From NCBI GenBank assembly GCA_034766995.1, contig CM068315.1, positions 18,630,510 through 18,694,509 on the forward strand: a stretch of DNA of 64,000 nucleotides, written 5' to 3'. Shown piece after piece: positions 11,985 through 23,960 of this stretch; positions within the stretch are counted from its first letter, which is position 1; each line of letters starts with the position of its first letter. A program made the position numbers and the translations under genes. The notes beneath the pieces are model-generated. The model saw nothing but the letters and a program-made list of their open reading frames with translations. It was not told the DNA's origin and ran no database searches. Source of the stretch: Acanthacorydalis orientalis. Taxonomy: Eukaryota; Arthropoda; Insecta; Megaloptera; Corydalidae.

Positions 11985-13355
11985 TATCAACTGAATTTTG
12001 AAATACTCTGTGCCAGTTTACATTTTATTAATCAAAAACGCGGCATTTAATTATAAAAAAATCAATATTTAAGCACCACATTATGAATTATAATGAGTAA
12101 TTTTTCAGTTTTATGCTACACGCACGTACTCCGATATTCCTACGCCACAAATCATCGTCCGTTTCGTTATTTACAATCGTACCGAACATATCGGTTTCGT
12201 CGATTAGACAAAAAAAAATCGTTACCTTAATTTACATAAATTCATTTTTCAAACGAAACGAACATCTCCACTAATTGTTTTAAGCAAACAGCCCGCTACA
12301 TTAAGATCTACAAACACATCGTTAAGTGCAACGTCACCTGCCCATATCCAATCTGTTCGGAATTATTTCCGTCGTTCGTTCATGTTCACGATACACCAGA
12401 ACAACCGAATCATCTGTACAATATCTGAAACTGCATTAAATCAAACAAATTTTAACATCGCGTTTAATTTGTATACACAGACATGAACTCGCTATCGTAT
12501 TCATTAATATTGCACGGGCTGAAAAAACTGACTGCATGTAAGTGCGATTCTCTGTCGAACGTAAATGGAAATAAATTATTTCAATTGAAAATGACAGTCT
12601 GTTGCACGAATCATTATTCTAGGTAAATATTGAAATTTAGTCGACCGTCGGAGATATGAGCAGAAATCGTTCAGAACAGATCTCCATACACAAGACTGTA
12701 CGTGAAATTTCTTAAGATACGAATATGTACGTCTTACAAGTAGATGTACTAACAATTATTCATTAGCATCTTCTATTAAGCTGAATCTGTACGCTGTCTT
12801 ATCAAAATATACCGTCGGCATTTCTTATATACATACATCGTGTCGGAAGGTCGACGTATAAGAGTTGGAAAACGAATAGTTTATTCTATTACTAATATAT
12901 TGGATAAAGGAATGCCAAATAGAAACCGTTATTTATAGAATAGAAGAACTAAAAATCGGACACGGACGACGGGAAATCTAAACCGTGACGGGAATAATGT
13001 AACATTTACAGATGAAATTTAATTTTAAGTTCAGTTCCGTGGCGATGGGGCCCGAATTGTTCAAATCAGAACTAATATCCAAATTCGAGCACATGTAAAT
13101 AAATTAATAACCAGTCTCAGGCTCAAGATCGAATTTTCGTTTAAACTCGTCCAGTAATACTGTCCACAAACCACATATTAATCGTGGTTTTTTCCAGAGT
13201 TCATTTTTTCGAAATAAACGTCAACTGTTTAAAAAATCTTGGTAAAACATAATAAGGGACCGATCAAAATTTAGTTTTGTAATACGTGCATAACTGCACC
13301 CATGAAAAGTATAAATAATGCATACTTTTGTAAAATATTTTCACATTTATTTATC

Positions 13356-13403
<48 letters not shown>

Positions 13404-13603
13404 TATGTATACGTACATACACACACAAGGGTAGAATGATAATAACCTGTATTTGACAATAGATGACACTATTAATATCAAATTTCAATATTTTTTAACA
13501 GCATTATTTTTCAAAATACTGCTGTGAAAGTTTGAGCACAATACGTTAATTAGCTTAGTTTCGACAGTCATTCAAAGTAAACAACTATTGCTCCTTTTTA
13601 ACT
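11985..13603. other. Unique AT-rich sequence, no gene seen
   Basis: No recognised coding or RNA gene. An AT array occupies 13359-13400. The parts at 12100-12720 and 12900-13140 are less repetitive and CG-containing, and might include host non-coding conserved sequence. Confidence 0.35.
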
Positions 13604-13870
13604 ATGGAAAAAATCAGTGTCAGTCAGTGATTAGATTTCTGTTTTTTAGTGAGAAAATTAAAGAAAAGTTTTACGCTGTCTACGGAGACTGCACCTTCGA
13701 TGACAACCGTCAGATATTGGTTCAATAAATTTACACGTGGTCGTACAAACGTTTGTGATGAAGAACGTCCAAGTCGTCATATTGAGGTGACTACTTAAGA
13801 GATGATTGAAAAAATCCATGACATTCTTTTAAATGATCGTAGAATCAAAGTGCATGAGATAGTTGTGATA
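13604..13870 (+). pseudogene. Mariner transposase, N-terminal fragment
   Basis: After MEKISVSQ and a stop, shifted frames read SMTTVRYWFNKFTRGRTNV and CDEERPSRHIEVTT, then [20 protein letters not shown]. This matches the N-terminal DNA-binding half of mariners with the pattern T..V..W...F.RGR....DE.R.GRP....T.E.I.KIHD..L.DRR. Homology ends at an AT array starting about 13881. The catalytic domain and right end are missing. Confidence 0.72.
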
Positions 13871-13879
13871 GTATGCATC

Positions 13880-13880
<1 letters not shown>

Positions 13881-13940
<60 letters not shown>

Positions 13941-13962
13941 ATATATATATATATCCATATAT

Positions 13963-14028
<66 letters not shown>

Positions 14029-14045
14029 TTATCGATAGTTATAGA

Positions 14046-14090
<45 letters not shown>
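13881..14090. repeat. Interrupted (AT)n array
   Basis: Two AT-dominated tracts (to about 14028 and 14053-14090) separated by a short TTTATCGATAGTTATAG spacer. The array truncates the mariner fragment on its left. Confidence 0.95.
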
Positions 14091-14393
14091 CATGCACATT
14101 TGTCGAATTGCACGGATGTAAAATATTGAAGAATCATTAAAATAATATGTCAGAAAGGAACAACGCGCATCTGCTTTGAACTCATCTAAATTGTTTCAAA
14201 TGAGTTATAAAATGAAATTAGTGCATAATAAATAATAAAAATTCAACAGTAAAAGACAGTTACAGCTCCTTTTATTTTCAATTTAGGTCGGAGCGAAACG
14301 TACCCGTATATAAAACTTGAAATAGATAAAAAGTTAATTGTTCCTCCACAAGTGAGTTATACACGTAACTGGAAATACAATGCATTTATATAC

Positions 14394-14395
<2 letters not shown>

Positions 14396-14433
<38 letters not shown>

Positions 14434-14434
14434 A

Positions 14435-14466
<32 letters not shown>
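14396..14466. repeat. (AT)n/(GT)n array
   Basis: AT alternation with a central TGTGTATGTGTGTG segment. Confidence 0.95.
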
Positions 14467-14467
<1 letters not shown>

Positions 14468-15925
14468 CATAAACCAATATCCGCGTATACTCATTTGAAT
14501 AGCATGAATAATATACTTCATGCACAGAAGTTGTTTTCAGATATAATGAAATTGAAATCATTTCAAGTTATAATCGGAATTTGTGTCCTTTTTGAAAAAC
14601 AGCTGTCAAACACAAACACTTTCATGAAAAGCGAAAATATTGCCGAAAGTGCGGATGCGTTGTGCTTGAAATATGGACTCCAGTTTTTTTTACACTAATA
14701 CAATATTTCTCACAACTATTATTTTGATTGCCATTGTGTAAACACAGAAGAACCAAACGTGCATTAGGTCGGTGGAAACATTTACACGCGTCCGAATTAA
14801 TTTTCGGTTTTTCGTCCAATTAATTTTTTTTCGAGACGGTATTTATTATCTCGATGACTTCCAGGTTTTATCAGTGCGGAATTGAACGGAAGCCACGCCT
14901 CGACTGAATTAAATCATGATTAAAGAAAACAAAAATGCTCGCCTTCGTCCAATCAGATGCGAAATTTAAAATTTAGCTGTTTTAATTGAACGAACGCAAC
15001 CACCTGCCGTCGAGGACCCATTGTATGTGTATGTATGTGTGTGTGTGTGTGGTTGATAATATATAGTTATGCATACGTATACATTTTTATATTAGGCGTT
15101 GGAGAGAGACGGACATGAACAGAATTTATTTAAATTTCATTACAGATAAGAACCTTATTTAAATTACACCTCGTTGCTTTAGTTTTAAATGCATACTGTC
15201 GTTATTTAAAGACTTATAGACGGTTTATAAAATTAGTGTTCGTATAGTAGTATCAATATACATATTACTGTTCCCTATTTCATTCTGAAGACAAATATAA
15301 ACTTTTAAATGTATCTACTGAAGCGTTCAAGAAAAATTTCAATTTTTATTTATCGTAGATAAAAAAAATAACACATTGTCGAATCCTCAATAACACATAA
15401 ATATTGAAAAAATGATATCAAAATAGTAGATGTTTATGAAAACAATATTATGAAAAGATCCCGTTCGATCTTCACAGACTTTTTACATCGTCAAATAAAT
15501 TTTTCAGATAAATTTTTATTCGAACTGATTTTTTTTTAAATATATACACATATATACACACACGTTAGTAATTTAAAAAGAGTGAAAGAGAGAGAGGATA
15601 ACAAGTATATATGATCATGATTAACATCTTTGTGTACGTGTAGAAAAAACAGAGATCCTTACTTGTGAAAAAATGTCCTTTAAATAAAAATAAGTCAAAC
15701 AAAAACGTGTTGACAGCATTTCTCGCTATTTTCTCTCGCATAAAGGGAACGGATATACGTCTCGAATTACCTTAACAGCATATTATTCAATAACAAAACT
15801 GCGTCGTGGAATAAGAAGCCTGGACTTTTGAACAAATCAAACAATTTACTTTGTGGTGTCAACGTTGGTGACAAGATGCGATCACACGTGTGTGTGAGTA
15901 GTAATTTTTTTATTAAACCCATCCA

Positions 15926-15928
<3 letters not shown>
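14467..15928. other. Unique sequence, no gene seen
   Basis: No gene recognised. The block 14750-15060 is richer in CG and contains ATCATGATTAAAG-like homeodomain-type sites, but no firm assignment is possible. Confidence 0.35.

Positions 15929-15960
<32 letters not shown>
15929..15960. repeat. (AT)n microsatellite abutting a mariner end
   Basis: Alternating AT that stops within three bases of the mariner terminus at 15964. Confidence 0.95.
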
Positions 15961-15963
<3 letters not shown>

Positions 15964-17225
15964 TTAGATGTATAAAATAATTCAGTGTGTTTTCTATAGA
16001 AAACGAATATTTATTTATGGGAATATGGAATAAACTTCAATCCTCAAAATGCCCCCATTATTTTGTATAATTTTACTCCATCAGTTGGGTAACTGATGAA
16101 TCCTTCTCGAAAGAAATGGCGGAGTTGAATCGTTGAATTCGTCGATACATTTTCGGACCTCTTCCACTATTGTAAAATGGATATTAGCCAAGTGATGCTG
16201 GAGCAACGGAAAAAGGTTTTCATTTGACAGGGTTAAATACGTTGAATACGCCGCATGAGGAAGAACTTCCCAGCCCAAAGAACAAATAACGTCATTGGTC
16301 CCTTTCACGTAGTGCGGCCGAGAGCTGTCGTTCTGCAAAATGACGCCTTATTCCATCATCAGTGAATAGTCTTTTTCTCTCAAATTCGTCACTCAAACAG
16401 ATGAGCTGTAGTTAGTAGTGCTCTTTGAATTGACAGTATGACCAAGTTCGAAAAATTTATAATCACCACATCCTAAATGTCCCACCAAATACACAATAAC
16501 ACTTTTTTGGCGTGAATATTTGATTTCGGACTCGATGCTGACTGTTTACAGAGCTCTTGATCCATGATTATCGGAACTCAGGATTATCGTACAAAACACA
16601 TTTATTATCCCCCATTATAATTTTATGTAAAAAATCTTCCTTTTGAGCCTTGTGAGCGAAAACATAGCTGTATTACATCTTCTTACATTGTTTTTCGTTC
16701 TGAGCTCATGTGAAATCCATTGGCCTAGTTTTTTTCCCCAGCTGATGTAGTCGATAGGAAATTGTTCAGTCGGTACCTCCGAATTATTGAATAAGTACCT
16801 GTTCCGTCTGGGTGGAATTTTCACTTAACAGCTGCCCAAGTGTCTCGTCTCCAAATTTTTTCAGTTTTCCGGGAAGTACTCGATCGAAAAGATCAAAATC
16901 ACTACTACAAAACTTTTGAAATATTTTTTTGCATATTTTATGCATCACAAGACCTTCCTCTACAGCTGAACAAATCATTTCTACGGCTTCGACAGCATAT
17001 TTTTCAACTAGATTGCGAAAAGTTTGCAATGCCTAATATACTGATTTTCGAACGCCATCGTGTTCACTATTATTTGTGAGATTATGCCAACCGCTTGGGT
17101 ATTATATATAGTGTTTTTAAATATTAAGGTTGGCATTTCAAAATCCTAAAACGACGAGAAACTATTTTAATTTAAAATAGAGTTATGACTGATTCAATTT
17201 AAAGGAACCGAATTAATATTTACAC

Positions 17226-17229
<4 letters not shown>
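15964..17229 (-). mobile_element. Mauritiana-type mariner inserted within an AT microsatellite
   Basis: The 5' terminus (right side, in reverse complement) is TTAAGTGTAAATATTAATTC. The 3' terminus (left side) is TTAGATGTATAAAATAATTC. The length is 1266 bp. The transposase runs on the minus strand and resembles the mauritiana (Mos1) group. AT arrays sit immediately on both sides (15929-15960 and 17228-17280), which suggests insertion into a TA in one microsatellite. Related copies lie at 22626, 29229 and 45551. Confidence 0.88.
16030..17029 (-). pseudogene. Mauritiana-type mariner transposase pseudogene
   Basis: From the N-terminus: FRNLVEKYAVEAVEMI, IFQKFCSSDFDLFDRVLPGK with KKFGDETLGQLL, then LGQWISHELRTKNNVRR (equivalent of WVPHEL). 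Further along are LQNDSSRPHYVK for HDNARPH (second Asp kept), LGWEVLPHAAYSTYLTLSNE where YSPDLAPSDYH is expected (third Asp lost), LFPLLQHHLANIHF and a C-terminal RRIHQLPN. The segment of the first catalytic Asp is scrambled by frameshifts. Length is near normal. Loss of at least one catalytic Asp makes it dead. Confidence 0.85.

Positions 17230-17280
<51 letters not shown>
17228..17280. repeat. (AT)n microsatellite between two mariners
   Basis: Alternating AT lying directly between the mauritiana-type element and the next mariner sequence. Confidence 0.96.
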
Positions 17281-17283
<3 letters not shown>

Positions 17284-17353
17284 TGTGTAATATATGAATT
17301 TACGGAATTTGTAGGTGAGTATTAAAACGCAATATTTTTAACAAAAAATATAT

Positions 17354-18374
17354 TTAATCAAAATAAGCTCCATCAGCTTCAATGGTCTTTTGGCAACGAG
17401 AAATTAGATTGTTTATCCCATTTTTATAAAAATCAACATTTTTAGAGCTTATAAAGTCTTCGAATCCTTGAATCACTTCTGTTTGGTTTCGGAATTTTTT
17501 ATTTCTTAAATAATATTCCAAGTGGCGAAAAAGATGATAGTCTGTCGGTGAAAGGTCTGATGAATAAGGGAGATGCGGTAAAATTTCATAATTGAATGAA
17601 TTTAATTTGGAAATTGGATTCGAGATGTGTGTAGTCGAGCATTGTCTCGCAAAAGTATTGGCCTATATCTATTGATCGGCAATGGCTGTATTGTTTTTAA
17701 TTTTTTATTCATATTGTCGATTTTGCGACAATATGAATCAGCCGTAATTGCTTCACCAGGTTTTAAAAAAGAATAATCGATTATTCCTTTATTTGTCTAT
17801 CACACAGTAACCATAAGTTTTTTTTGGCGTAATGACGGCTTGAGTGCGTGTCCTGGAGTTTCATTTGTATTTAACCAGTGTCCAGATCTTTTTCTGTTAT
17901 CACACAGAATCCACTTTTCATCACAAGTAATAATTCGATTTAAAAATGGTGTCTTATCATTTCGAATCATCAATGAAGAACACACCTCTAAGCGTCTCAG
18001 TTTCTAGCCATCTGTCAATTCGTGCGGCACCCACTTATCCAGATTTTTTACCTTTCCTATTGCAGCAAGATGACGAGAAACAGTCACAACACTAAGGATT
18101 AAATCACATGCGAGAGCTCGAACTGTTATATGTGGATTAGCTTCCACCATGGCTTTCAAATGTTCTTCGTCTACAATGGTTTTGGGCCTTCCTCGTGGCT
18201 TATTATCGAGATTCATATTACCAGAACGAAATTTTTTAAACCATAATTGAATTGTTCTCTGGCTATCCGACTCTCCTTCGAAAGCTCCATTGATATTTCT
18301 ACTTGATACCGCTGCATTGTGTCCCAACTTGAACTCATATAAAAAAATAGACGTAAATCTTTTGTGAACACCAT
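17354..18374 (-). pseudogene. Best-preserved mariner transposase pseudogene
   Basis: Starts at the ATG complementary to 18372-18374 (MVFTKDLRLFF), with a one-base slip in a T run, then reads YEFKLGHNAAVSSRNINGAF, LWFKKFRSGN, RGRPKTIVDEEHLKAMVEAN and NLDKWVPHELTDG, followed by a stop. The same frame continues VCSSLMIRNDK, IITCDEKWILCDNRKRSGHW (first Asp) and PSLRQKKLMVTV, where the paired Trp codons of VTVWW have become TGA TAG. RDNARLH keeps the second Asp. After one frameshift, PYSSDLSPTDYHLF keeps the third, and the end reads EADGAYFD plus TAA at 17354-17356. All three catalytic Asp survive; three stops and two frameshifts inactivate it. I could not place its terminal repeats. Confidence 0.88.
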
Positions 18375-19524
18375 CCTGTTAAAGGGTATAAAAAAATAAA
18401 AATAACAACAATAACTCTGTATTTAAAAACAATTGAAGGGAACAGTACATTAGTCAATTCCAAATAGCTGAACTTGTAAAATAGTGCACAGAAACTTTCT
18501 CGATCGCGGACGACCACTGTCTGACTGAAATTCGGAAACTTTATATGTTAGAACCTAATATATTATGTATATATGTATATATATGTATATATATACTTAT
18601 ATACATATTTATTTATATATGTACACATACTGAGTACTGCAATCACAAATTGCAAGTACACGAATTTAAAGTGAACAGATACCTAATCTATCTTGATAAT
18701 TATTTAATGATTCGTTTCGTACTAGATATTGTGAAATCGATACATAGGTCCTCAAGCTACAACGTACAGTACTATCACATATTAATTATTCATATTACAC
18801 AAACTCTGTTTCAACCATCGACTACATAGTTATGTACCCAATTACATGCAGAGAAAACAGATTTTGTAAAAACTTTTCTAGTATTAATTGGTTATTAATC
18901 AGATTCCTGGAATTCAATTTCTGTTCATGTCTTTTAAGATTTTCATGCAGCATCTATTAAATGTATTCTCAATATTTCTTTCGGCATAGTAATTTCATTT
19001 ATATCTAACACACACACACACGAAGTTATTATAAAGCCTATACAATTTTAATTATTAATAATTTATATTTTCTACAAGATAAAAACAATATCTTGAATTA
19101 TTCAGAATGGTAATTTATTCAATTTTCATTTTTGTATAAAGAAATTCATTCATATTCATCATTTTTCCTATCTTCCAGGAAAATCTTCCTTGTACATTAT
19201 CAGTAAAGTCAATAGATAAATAGAGTAACATCACAATAAAATTATTATTGTAAGATTTTATACATGCGATCCTGTTGGCATGTTGTCTTAGATGTCCTTT
19301 TTGTTTAGGACCAGCTAAATGTCTGAATTTAGTGACTTTTTGTGGAGTACAGACGTTTAGTAGATTCAAATTAAGAGAAGGATCAGAACGAAATTTCAGT
19401 TATTTACCCTTTCGATAAATTGAATTATTCAGTACTTGGATAACTTTAATTTGATTTCCTCTCTGTATACTTCTTTTCTATAATTGTACCCTTTTCGTTT
19501 CGTAGGTATAAGATTTTCTGTACC

Positions 19525-19680
19525 TTGGCGCTTTGAAGATGATGTCATCACCATAGAAAGGCGCATAAGTAACAATAATGATTTATTGAATATTTTGACC
19601 TGAAATATATTTTTATGGTTTGTGGGGTGAAAAAGAATAAATTTATGAAATTCCTCTTTGCAGTTGAAACACTGCACCCA
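19525..19680 (+). repeat. Unclassified dispersed repeat, copy 2
   Basis: Aligns by eye with 1640-1785, sharing AATAATGATTTATTGAA, a TGTGGGG anchor and intervening sequence with small gaps. No function recognised. Confidence 0.4.
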
Positions 19681-20150
19681 TTAGTTCGACATCACCCCAA
19701 AATATTTGGTTTAAAAATAAAACTGCGCCCTTTGTAATAAAATCCGATCGATTTCCCGCGCAGGTTTCGAACTTTTATATACATTTCGAAAAACTATTCA
19801 GAAATTAAAACACGCAACGAATATTGGCACGATACCACACACTAATATATAAAGTAGAGTAGTTAAATAGAGAAAATGGTTTGTAAAAGATGTCAATATA
19901 TGATGAGATGTGATTCAACATACGAAACGAAAAAAGCTGCAATTGTTGAAAAAAGTGTACAGGAAACATTAACACATCATGAAACGTAAAGGATTTTTTT
20001 TATCTTAACAAATCATATAAAACAAACAAATTAGTTTCAATAAAATATCACATTTATTAATATTATTAAACGATCGAATATGCCATATTAATATATCGAA
20101 CATAAAATTTTTTCAGAAATGTTTCGAATGAATAAAATATGATCATAAAT

Positions 20151-20154
<4 letters not shown>

Positions 20155-20200
<46 letters not shown>
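20155..20200. repeat. (AT)n microsatellite
   Basis: Uninterrupted AT alternation. Confidence 0.96.
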
Positions 20201-20204
<4 letters not shown>

Positions 20205-20685
20205 GATTATGATACACACATTCGATAAACATTATTTAAATTTGCGCAATATTTTTGTTTTAATACTATTCCTGCAACAATAAAATTGGTAGAAAAAACT
20301 ACGATTTGCATATAATTAAATATTCTAAAACTATTAATAAATATGGAAACTAATGGACGATAGAGTCATTTCACTGTTTAGTACGAGTGAAACGAACGTT
20401 TTTTTTTATGGAAGAGAAGGTGTAGGCCATAAATTATCTTACCAGAAATAAATTTATGATTAATTCGGAATCGATAGTCGTTTACTATTTTCGTACGATG
20501 TGCGATTTTGAACGAAGGAAAAAAATACAGCACCGAACGAATCGAATAACAGGTTTTTATCGTGATATCCGTTCCTCTCTAGTCGCATTCGTAACGGAGT
20601 TGTATGCGAAGAAGAGGCTAATCGACGAATGGTCGAAAGACTCACAGGTGAAAATTTGATTAGAGTTCGGTTTACATTGTACATA

Positions 20686-20689
<4 letters not shown>

Positions 20690-20731
<42 letters not shown>
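20690..20731. repeat. (AT)n microsatellite
   Basis: Uninterrupted AT alternation. Confidence 0.96.
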
Positions 20732-20734
<3 letters not shown>

Positions 20735-21265
20735 CTCATACGCTCGCACATAGACACATCGAAAATTATCTTGTCCCATCGATCAGTCGATAAATTAGAA
20801 AGATTTTTAAACACGTATCCCGAACATATAATTTATAATGATATTCATAATTCTTGGTGTCGTCGAATTAACGGTCCTGACACAATGCTCGAACAATTTT
20901 TTCACTACTAGATGTGTAAAATACACTCGACTATTAATATTTCTCGGATGATTTATCTCTTTCGTATATTGTCATGTCCGGATGACTTTACAAGAAATAT
21001 ATCAGGGTGTTTAATTAATTAATACGTCTGTCTCTATCGGTCTCGCTCAATGACACTTTTCTACCTACCTACTGTACACGTACGCATTTTTTTCCCAGTT
21101 CATACGCGAAGTTCTCCATTTATGCGATAGATAATCGTACGTTTACTCCCTTCAGTTGACAGATAACATAACAGTAGGACAATTACATAATAGTTCGAAA
21201 CACAATATGAACATAAAATATTACTATACAAATGAAACATTAATTTCGAGTATCAGTACTATATA

Positions 21266-21298
<33 letters not shown>

Positions 21299-21314
21299 TT
21301 CTTGCAACAATCTA

Positions 21315-21888
21315 TTATGTTGCTAGAAAAATAATTAAGGTTTATTACCTTCAAATTCATAAACATTTTCAGCTTTTTATATTTTCCTAGCTGTTTTAAG
21401 TGATCCAGAACTGTCGGATGATAAACACCTAACTTTTATTCAAGTTCTCGGATTTTTGTGTGTGGTTTTGATTCAACTAACGCCTTCTGTTGATCGTTAT
21501 GAACTAAAAAAGGATGCTTGCGATCTCTTTCATATTTAAGGCTGTCGTCTCCAGTAAGAAATTTTTGTCCATTACAATTTATAATCATTGCACACCGTAC
21601 GTTCCTTAACAGTACCCACACCATAAGTATCGTTTAGTTTACAAGGAGTTTCTTTTGGTTTACCACGAGTTTCATAAAAAAATGATCCTATTTTTTCTTT
21701 TCCATCTTTAGTTCAATAGCCCAATTTGAAAAAAATTAATAATAGCACCACAGTCGATGTAACCAAATTACAGACCGAAAAATGCACTTTAAAATGATAT
21801 TAACATGAACACGATGAAATGACACTTTCGTTAAAAAAATTAAGGCTAGGATTTAGAAAAAAACCGCAATTAATTACTACCAACCTAA
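21315..21888 (-). mobile_element. Mariner internal-deletion derivative 1
   Basis: Left end TTATGTTGCTAGAAAAATAA and right end (reverse complement) TTAGGTTGGTAGTAATTAAT, with TA at 21313-21314 and 21889-21890. The 574-bp element keeps the 5' UTR and the DNA-binding N-terminus on the minus strand (ESKPHTKIRELE region), then jumps to the last few codons and the 3' end. The jump lies at CAGCTTTTT near 21370, the same place as in the copies at 30063 and 32504. Confidence 0.85.
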
Positions 21889-22625
21889 TACAATTTAAAC
21901 TTTATTTTTTTTCTTTCATATCAGCATCACAAGTCATTCAAGAATTATGACTATGTGAAGAAAATAGCTTAATGTCATAGTTTCTTTCTCAAAAATGTTA
22001 TAAAGAAATATATTTTTTAAATATAAACAGAAACATTTTAAATAAATTATCTCAAATACTGTACGTAAATAATATTAGTAATTAGTTCACTTTTGTAATT
22101 ATGGTTGAAAAAACTTCTATCTTGTAATTTTCACAAATGGAATTTTTTTCTAATTCCAAAAACTACAAACATTTATTCAAATCCAAAATTATCAATTATT
22201 ATAGATTACTTTGATTACTTTTTAGGTGTATTTTGTCTATTATCACTTTAAAAATGATGGTATAATCACAGAAATGTGCATAGGCAATAACCAACAATTC
22301 TTAAAAACCATTTATTGAAAGTTTTTTATTAGATTTTTTTTATAGTTTGCAAGAGTAAGGAGCCAATTTATTTGTGAAAGCAAATTTAACAACAGTAACA
22401 AAACTATATTTATATATTATATTAATTACTTAATATAACAAACTTACCGAACACTCATAACTATCTTTAGAAAAAGCACATAGTTTAGAATCAGATCAGA
22501 TATATTGTTATGAAGCTTTTTGCAAGTTTCCTAGTCAGTAATAAAAATAGTACTATATTCTACTTTGGTATTTACATCACTGTTCTAAACAATAAAAAAA
22601 AGTGGAAAGTCAGGAAAAATACAAT
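21889..22625. other. AT-rich sequence, no gene seen
   Basis: Nothing recognisable beyond low-complexity AT-rich DNA. Confidence 0.45.
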
Positions 22626-22904
22626 TATTGATTGTAAAAATAAATTATGTGCTTTTAAATTCAATCAGTCATATCATTAAAAGATTTTCTCGTCGTTTAG
22701 GATTTTGAAATGCCAAACTACACATTTAACATAATATTTTCTTGGTCAAGCAGTTGAAACATACTCACAAAGAGTACTGAACACAATGGCGTTATACAAA
22801 GTAATAGGGAATATTTTGAGAATTAAAATGTATTCCATTTTTCTGTAAACTATATTTTTTTATGTCTTTTTTTATAAAAGAACTAAATTAATTTGTACAC
22901 CTAA
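22626..22904 (+). mobile_element. Short (MITE-like) derivative of the mauritiana-type mariner
   Basis: About 279 bp. The left end TTGATTGTAAAAATAAATTA and the start (CAGTCATA, then TTTTCTCGTCGTTTAGGATT) match the 5' end of the mariner at 15964-17229. The right part (ATATTTTGAG, ATTCCAT) matches its 3' UTR, and the end (reverse complement) reads TTAGGTGTACAAATTAATTT. The coding region is almost wholly gone. The right terminus meets a 370-bp AT array. Confidence 0.75.
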
Positions 22905-22906
22905 TG

Positions 22907-22908
<2 letters not shown>

Positions 22909-22937
<29 letters not shown>

Positions 22938-23043
22938 GTAATATATATATATATATATATATGTAATATATATATATATATAAATATATATATATATAAT
23001 ATATATATATATAAATATAAAATATATATATATATATATATAA

Positions 23044-23104
<61 letters not shown>

Positions 23105-23177
23105 TTATATAAATATATATAATATATATATATATATAATATATATATATATATATAATATATATATATATAATATC

Positions 23178-23210
<33 letters not shown>

Positions 23211-23215
23211 ATATT

Positions 23216-23246
<31 letters not shown>

Positions 23247-23276
23247 ATATAAATATATATATATATATATATATAC
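22909..23276. repeat. Long interrupted (AT)n array
   Basis: About 370 bp of AT alternation with phase breaks of the AATATA or TTATA type and only a few GT steps, unlike the GT-punctuated array at 5048-5427. Confidence 0.97.
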
Positions 23277-23605
23277 ATATTCCACCGATATACGTCTTCC
23301 AGATTAACCGTCTTTTCGATTTGCGTCGAACCAAAATTTGAGATTGTGACCCAATTTACGTCATCTTTCTCTTGATTTACGTTCTTAAAAAAATTATATA
23401 CGAGGATTTCTAGAATTTTAAATATGACAAATGTGTGCGTATGCTGCTTAGAGATGCTTTCTCTTGTCTCGTTTAAAAGCTTGTTTTCGTTGTGAAAAGT
23501 TATCACTTAATCAGGAGAGAAACTATTTCTTGGCGTTTTAGTTTTAAAATCTTTAACCTATTTATCAGTAATCGAGCTAGTTTAATAGACAAACGCCGAA
23601 GGAAA

Positions 23606-23687
23606 TATGATGAAATGACACTTTCATTAAAAAAAATTAAGGTTAAAATTCAGAAACAAAAATCTCAATTATTTCCTACTAACCTAA
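23606..23687 (-). mobile_element. Isolated mariner 5' terminus
   Basis: About 80 bp matching the right-hand (5') end of the 21315 derivative, ending CTACTAACCTAA followed by TA. The rest of the element is absent. Confidence 0.65.
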
Positions 23688-23714
23688 TATTTGAAATAGC
23701 TTTTTGGGAAGCGA

Positions 23715-23960
23715 GATGAGATGAGGTTAAGTGCAAAAGTGTTAGAAAAATGTGAAAGTAAAATATTCAGAAGAATCTTCACACCAGTTCATATACACGA
23801 AGTGTTGTGAATAAGAATGGACCAAAACTATAAGAACTAACTGAATACATATGTGAACATGTGGAAACAAGATACTTAAGAGATGGCTAATCAGGAGGGA
23901 AAACAGACGAAGAAGATACAGAAAATTATGACTGAAAAAAGATTTTACATAGTCACATAT
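23715..23960 (+). pseudogene. Probable LINE endonuclease/RT tail remnant
   Basis: One frame reads KVLEKCESKIFRRIFTPVH, resembling the (E)RKILRKIFGPV segment found just after the reverse transcriptase of several insect LINEs. Scattered downstream similarity follows in shifted frames (NMWKQDT, then ANQEGKQTKK). It is short and heavily damaged, so the call is tentative. Confidence 0.35.

Larger units (their letters stand above)
18375..21314. other. AT-rich sequence, no gene seen
   Basis: No gene recognised. It contains AT-rich tracts at 18560-18625, a repeat copy at 19525-19680, AT arrays at 20155-20200, 20690-20731 and 21260-21296, and a somewhat CG-richer piece at 20380-20660 without a recognisable product. 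Confidence 0.4.
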
